Assembly: GCF_051859565.1 (NCBI RefSeq)
Contig: NZ_JBHYFK010000007.1
Span: 150,479-214,478, forward strand
Direction: 5' to 3'
DNA length: 64,000 nucleotides
Origin: Glycocaulis sp051859565
GTDB lineage: Bacteria; Pseudomonadota; Alphaproteobacteria; Caulobacterales; Maricaulaceae
A program made the translations under genes and the position numbers. Below the pieces are notes generated by a model. That model made no database searches. It saw only the letters and a program-made list of their open reading frames with translations, and had not been told where the DNA came from. This document shows positions 61,760 to 64,000 of the stretch, piece after piece (position 1 is the first letter of the stretch; every line of letters starts with the position of its first letter).

Positions 61760-63586
61760 TCAAGCCTTGTCGCGGCTGGCCTTCTTGCGCTCGTGCTCCA
61801 GCAGGAGTTTCTTGCGGATGCGGATGGATTGCGGTGTCACCTCGACCAGCTCATCGTCATTGATGAATTCCAGGGCGTATTCCAGCGTCACGCGGATGGG
61901 CGGAACGAGCACCACGGCCTCGTCGGCCCCTGCGGCGCGGATATTGGTCAGCTTCTTGCCTTTGAGCGGGTTCACGATCATGTCCTCCTCGCGGGAGTTC
62001 AGACCGATAATCATGCCCTCATAGACTTCGGTGGCGTGGCCGATGAAGAGCTTGCCGCGCTCCTGGATATTCCACAGCGCATAGGCCAGCGCCTTGCCGG
62101 TTTCCATGGAGATGATCGCACCCTTGGGCCGCTGGCCGACATCGCCCGCCTGCTTCGGCCCGTAATGGTCAAAGCTGTGGAACATCAGGCCGGAGCCTTG
62201 CGTCAGCGTCAGGAACTCAGAGCGGAAACCAATCAGGCCGCGCGTCGGCACGATGTAATCCAGGCGCACCCGGCCATTGCCATCGGGCACCATGTTCTTC
62301 ATCTCGGCCTTGCGTGAGCCGAGGCGCTCCATCACGCCGCCCTGGTGGATTTCCTCCACATCGATGGTGAGGTTCTCGTAGGGCTCGCTTTCCACGCCAT
62401 CGATGATTTTCGTGATGACTTCCGGGCGGCCCACGGCCAGCTCAAAGCCTTCGCGGCGCATCGTCTCGATCAGGATGGAGAGATGCAGCTCGCCCCGGCC
62501 CGAAACCTTGAACTTGTCGGCATCGTCGAGCTGCACCACGCGCAGTGCCACATTGTGGATCAGCTCGCGGTCAAGCCGCTCCTTGATATTGCGCGAGGTG
62601 ACGAACTTGCCTTCGCGGCCCGCGAAGGGGGAGTCGTTGACCTGGAAGGTCATGGCAATGGTCGGCTCGTCGACCACCAGCGCCGGCAGGGCCTCGACAT
62701 GCTCCGGATCGCACAGCGTGTCGGAAATGTTCAAAGGATCAATGCCGGAGAAGGTGACGATGTCACCGGCGCTCGCGCTCTCCATCTCCACGCGCTCCAG
62801 CCCGTGAAAGCCGAACACCTGTAAGACCTTGCCTTTGCGCGTCTTGCCGTCTGCGCCGATCACCGAAACCTGCTGGTTACGCGCCAGCTTGCCGCGCCGG
62901 ATGCGGCCAATGCCGATCACGCCGGTATAGCTGGAATAATCAAGCGCGGAGACCTGCAGCTGAAGCGGGCCGTCACGGTCAACATCCGGGTGGGAGACAC
63001 GCTCCACGATGGTCTGGAACAGCGCGTCCATATTGTCGCTCTGGGCGCTCGGATCGAGCGTGGCAAAGCCTTGCAGGGCGGATGCGTAAACTACGGGAAA
63101 GTCCATCTGCTCGTCATTGGCGCCGAGCCGGTCAAACAGGTCAAAGGTCTGGTCCACCACCCAGTCAGGGCGCGCGCTCGGCCGGTCGATCTTGTTGATG
63201 ACCACGATGGGTTTCAGGCCCAGCGCCAGCGCCTTTTTCGTCACGAAGGTGGTCTGCGGCATCGGGCCGTCCACCGCATCGACCAGCAGCAGCACCGAAT
63301 CGACCATGGACAGGACGCGCTCCACCTCGCCGCCGAAATCGGCGTGGCCGGGCGTGTCGACGATATTAATGCGCCAGTCGCCCCAGGTGACGGCGGTGTT
63401 CTTGGCCAGGATGGTGATGCCGCGCTCTTTTTCCAGATCGTTGGAATCCATCACCCTTTCGACTTCTTCGCCGCGCGTGCCCAGCGTGCCCGACTGGCGC
63501 AGCAGCTTGTCAACGAGGGTGGTCTTGCCGTGGTCGACGTGGGCGACGATGGCGATATTGCGCAGCTTTTCGACCGGGAAGGTCAT
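61760..63586 (-). CDS. typA: translational GTPase TypA/BipA
   Basis: 608 residues, ribosome-binding GTPase related to EF-G. G1 is AHVDHGKTTLVD, G2/switch region ERGITILAKNTAV, G3 DTPGHADFGGEV, G4 NKIDR, then beta-barrel, EF-G III/V-like domains (FKVSGRGELHLSILIETMRREGFEL, core GRGELHLSILIETMRR) and the TypA-specific C-terminal domain with RGLIGFRSEFLT and NIRAAGADEAVVL. Acts in stress and cold-dependent ribosome assembly. Ordinary length. The upstream region holds palindromic repeats. Confidence 0.98.
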   Translation of the reverse strand: MTFPVEKLRNIAIVAHVDHGKTTLVDKLLRQSGTLGTRGEEVERVMDSNDLEKERGITILAKNTAVTWGDWRINIVDTPGHADFGGEVERVLSMVDSVLLLVDAVDGPMPQTTFVTKKALALGLKPIVVINKIDRPSARPDWVVDQTFDLFDRLGANDEQMDFPVVYASALQGFATLDPSAQSDNMDALFQTIVERVSHPDVDRDGPLQLQVSALDYSSYTGVIGIGRIRRGKLARNQQVSVIGADGKTRKGKVLQVFGFHGLERVEMESASAGDIVTFSGIDPLNISDTLCDPEHVEALPALVVDEPTIAMTFQVNDSPFAGREGKFVTSRNIKERLDRELIHNVALRVVQLDDADKFKVSGRGELHLSILIETMRREGFELAVGRPEVITKIIDGVESEPYENLTIDVEEIHQGGVMERLGSRKAEMKNMVPDGNGRVRLDYIVPTRGLIGFRSEFLTLTQGSGLMFHSFDHYGPKQAGDVGQRPKGAIISMETGKALAYALWNIQERGKLFIGHATEVYEGMIIGLNSREEDMIVNPLKGKKLTNIRAAGADEAVVLVPPIRVTLEYALEFINDDELVEVTPQSIRIRKKLLLEHERKKASRDKA

Positions 63587-63739
63587 GGAGGTGTTCCTGA
63601 CGTCTTGGGGAGCTAAGTGTTCTTTTCGCGCGCCCTCATACAGGCGGGCGGGCCTTATGGCCAGTCATGATGCAGCCCCTCGCGCTTTTCGTTCTCGCGG
63701 TGAAACGCGAAAGGGGCGGGGGTGTTTGCAAGATCGTCT

Positions 63740-63874
63740 GGGTCTCCCGTTCCCCGTTTTCACGGGGACAGGCGAGGCGGGAGACCCCGGAATTTGAAAC
63801 GTCTGCGTAGAGTAGGCCAGACCTTGTGTAGCGCGAACCTCTCCACCGGGGTCTCCCGCCCCGACGGGAGACCC
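63740..63874. repeat. two GGGTCTCCCG hairpins upstream of typA
   Basis: The 414 bases from 63587 to the window end hold no gene. Two hairpins with the same arms GGGTCTCCCG / CGGGAGACCC occur at 63740-63787 (long loop that itself contains TCCCCG-TTTTCA-CGGGGA) and 63849-63874 (loop CCCCGA). They belong to the repeat families of this chromosome. Confidence 0.8.
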
Positions 63875-63915
63875 ATAAAGCCCGGCAAGCTGCTCCAGCA
63901 GAAAGCCCCCGCCAC

Positions 63916-64000
63916 TCGTCATGCCCGCGCAGGCGGGCATCCAGAGATCGAAGAGCGAAGGCAGCGCCAAGTGGCTCTGGGTTCCCGACTGCGCGGGAAC
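63916..64000. repeat. 85-nt double-hairpin repeat element, copy B (inverted relative to copy A)
   Basis: Reverse complement matches 16712-16796 at 74 of 85 bases by eye. Hairpins ATGCCCGC-GCAG-GCGGGCAT and GTTCCCG-ACTGCG-CGGGAAC flank the conserved spacer (AGAGATCGAAG). It reaches the window edge, so it may be longer. Confidence 0.85.

Noticed and set aside
63587..64000. A tRNA or small RNA gene ahead of typA
   Set aside because: Only short palindromes are present; no cloverleaf or CCA-type end can be built.

Overview
The window is a 64 kb piece of a GC-rich alphaproteobacterial chromosome. Gene content and order (ruvX/pyrB/pyrC-like/plsY/dprA/topA, serS-surE-pcm-nlpD-yajC-secDF, gyrA-coaD-cyclophilins-queA, a LexA box of the GAAC-N7-GAAC type, a seven-gene Mrp antiporter) fit a marine or halotolerant stalked-bacterium relative (Maricaulales/Hyphomonadaceae). 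Family placement is an inference; no rRNA is present to test it. Almost everything is core chromosome. I see no insertion sequence, prophage, CRISPR array, tRNA or rRNA.

Layout. 1-7.3 kb: a leftward run ruvX, two AEC transporters, pyrB, a pyrC homologue without its metal ligands, plsY, dprA, then topA (cut by the window edge). 7.3-18.1 kb: a leftward SDR oxidoreductase, then rightward small enzymes (FemAB-like, DUF2007/zinc ribbon, HIT, SET-domain, histone-deacetylase-like, histidine phosphatase), then the isoprenoid block xseB-csaA-like-ispA-dxs, a cupin, a leftward cold-shock gene with a long leader, and tlyA. 18.2-23.9 kb: the mrpABCDEFG operon closed by a strong terminator. 24.1-26.3 kb: two leftward exported glycine-zipper proteins, one with RGG- and Gln-rich repeats. 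26.5-35.5 kb: an RlmD/RumA-type methyltransferase, then serS-surE-pcm-DUF6491-nlpD-like-yajC-secD-secF. 35.6-41.3 kb: a serine hydrolase, an NDUFAF6-like protein, an S9 peptidase and trmFO. 41.5-47.6 kb: two TonB-C paralogues flanking an unknown exported protein, then three membrane proteins (the last a CPBP protease). 47.7-51.8 kb: uvrA and ssb diverging around a LexA box, then a TM2 protein. 51.8-60.2 kb: a Tat-exported Kelch protein, an alpha/beta hydrolase, gyrA, coaD, two cyclophilins and queA. 60.4-61.5 kb: a lone, visibly AT-richer gene for an AbiJ-like HEPN protein, the best candidate for transferred defence DNA. 61.8-63.6 kb: typA.

Intergenic gaps are seeded with several families of short palindromic repeats. 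One 85-nt double-hairpin unit occurs near both 16.7 kb and 64.0 kb in opposite orientation. A 49-nt unit occurs at 23.9 and 27.9 kb, also inverted.

The most interesting items are the HEPN gene, the SET/HDAC-like gene pair, the RGG/Q-rich glycine-zipper protein, the TonB-C paralogues that share one near-identical block, the pseudo-dihydroorotase, and the repeat families, one copy of which supplies the C-terminus of the cupin gene.
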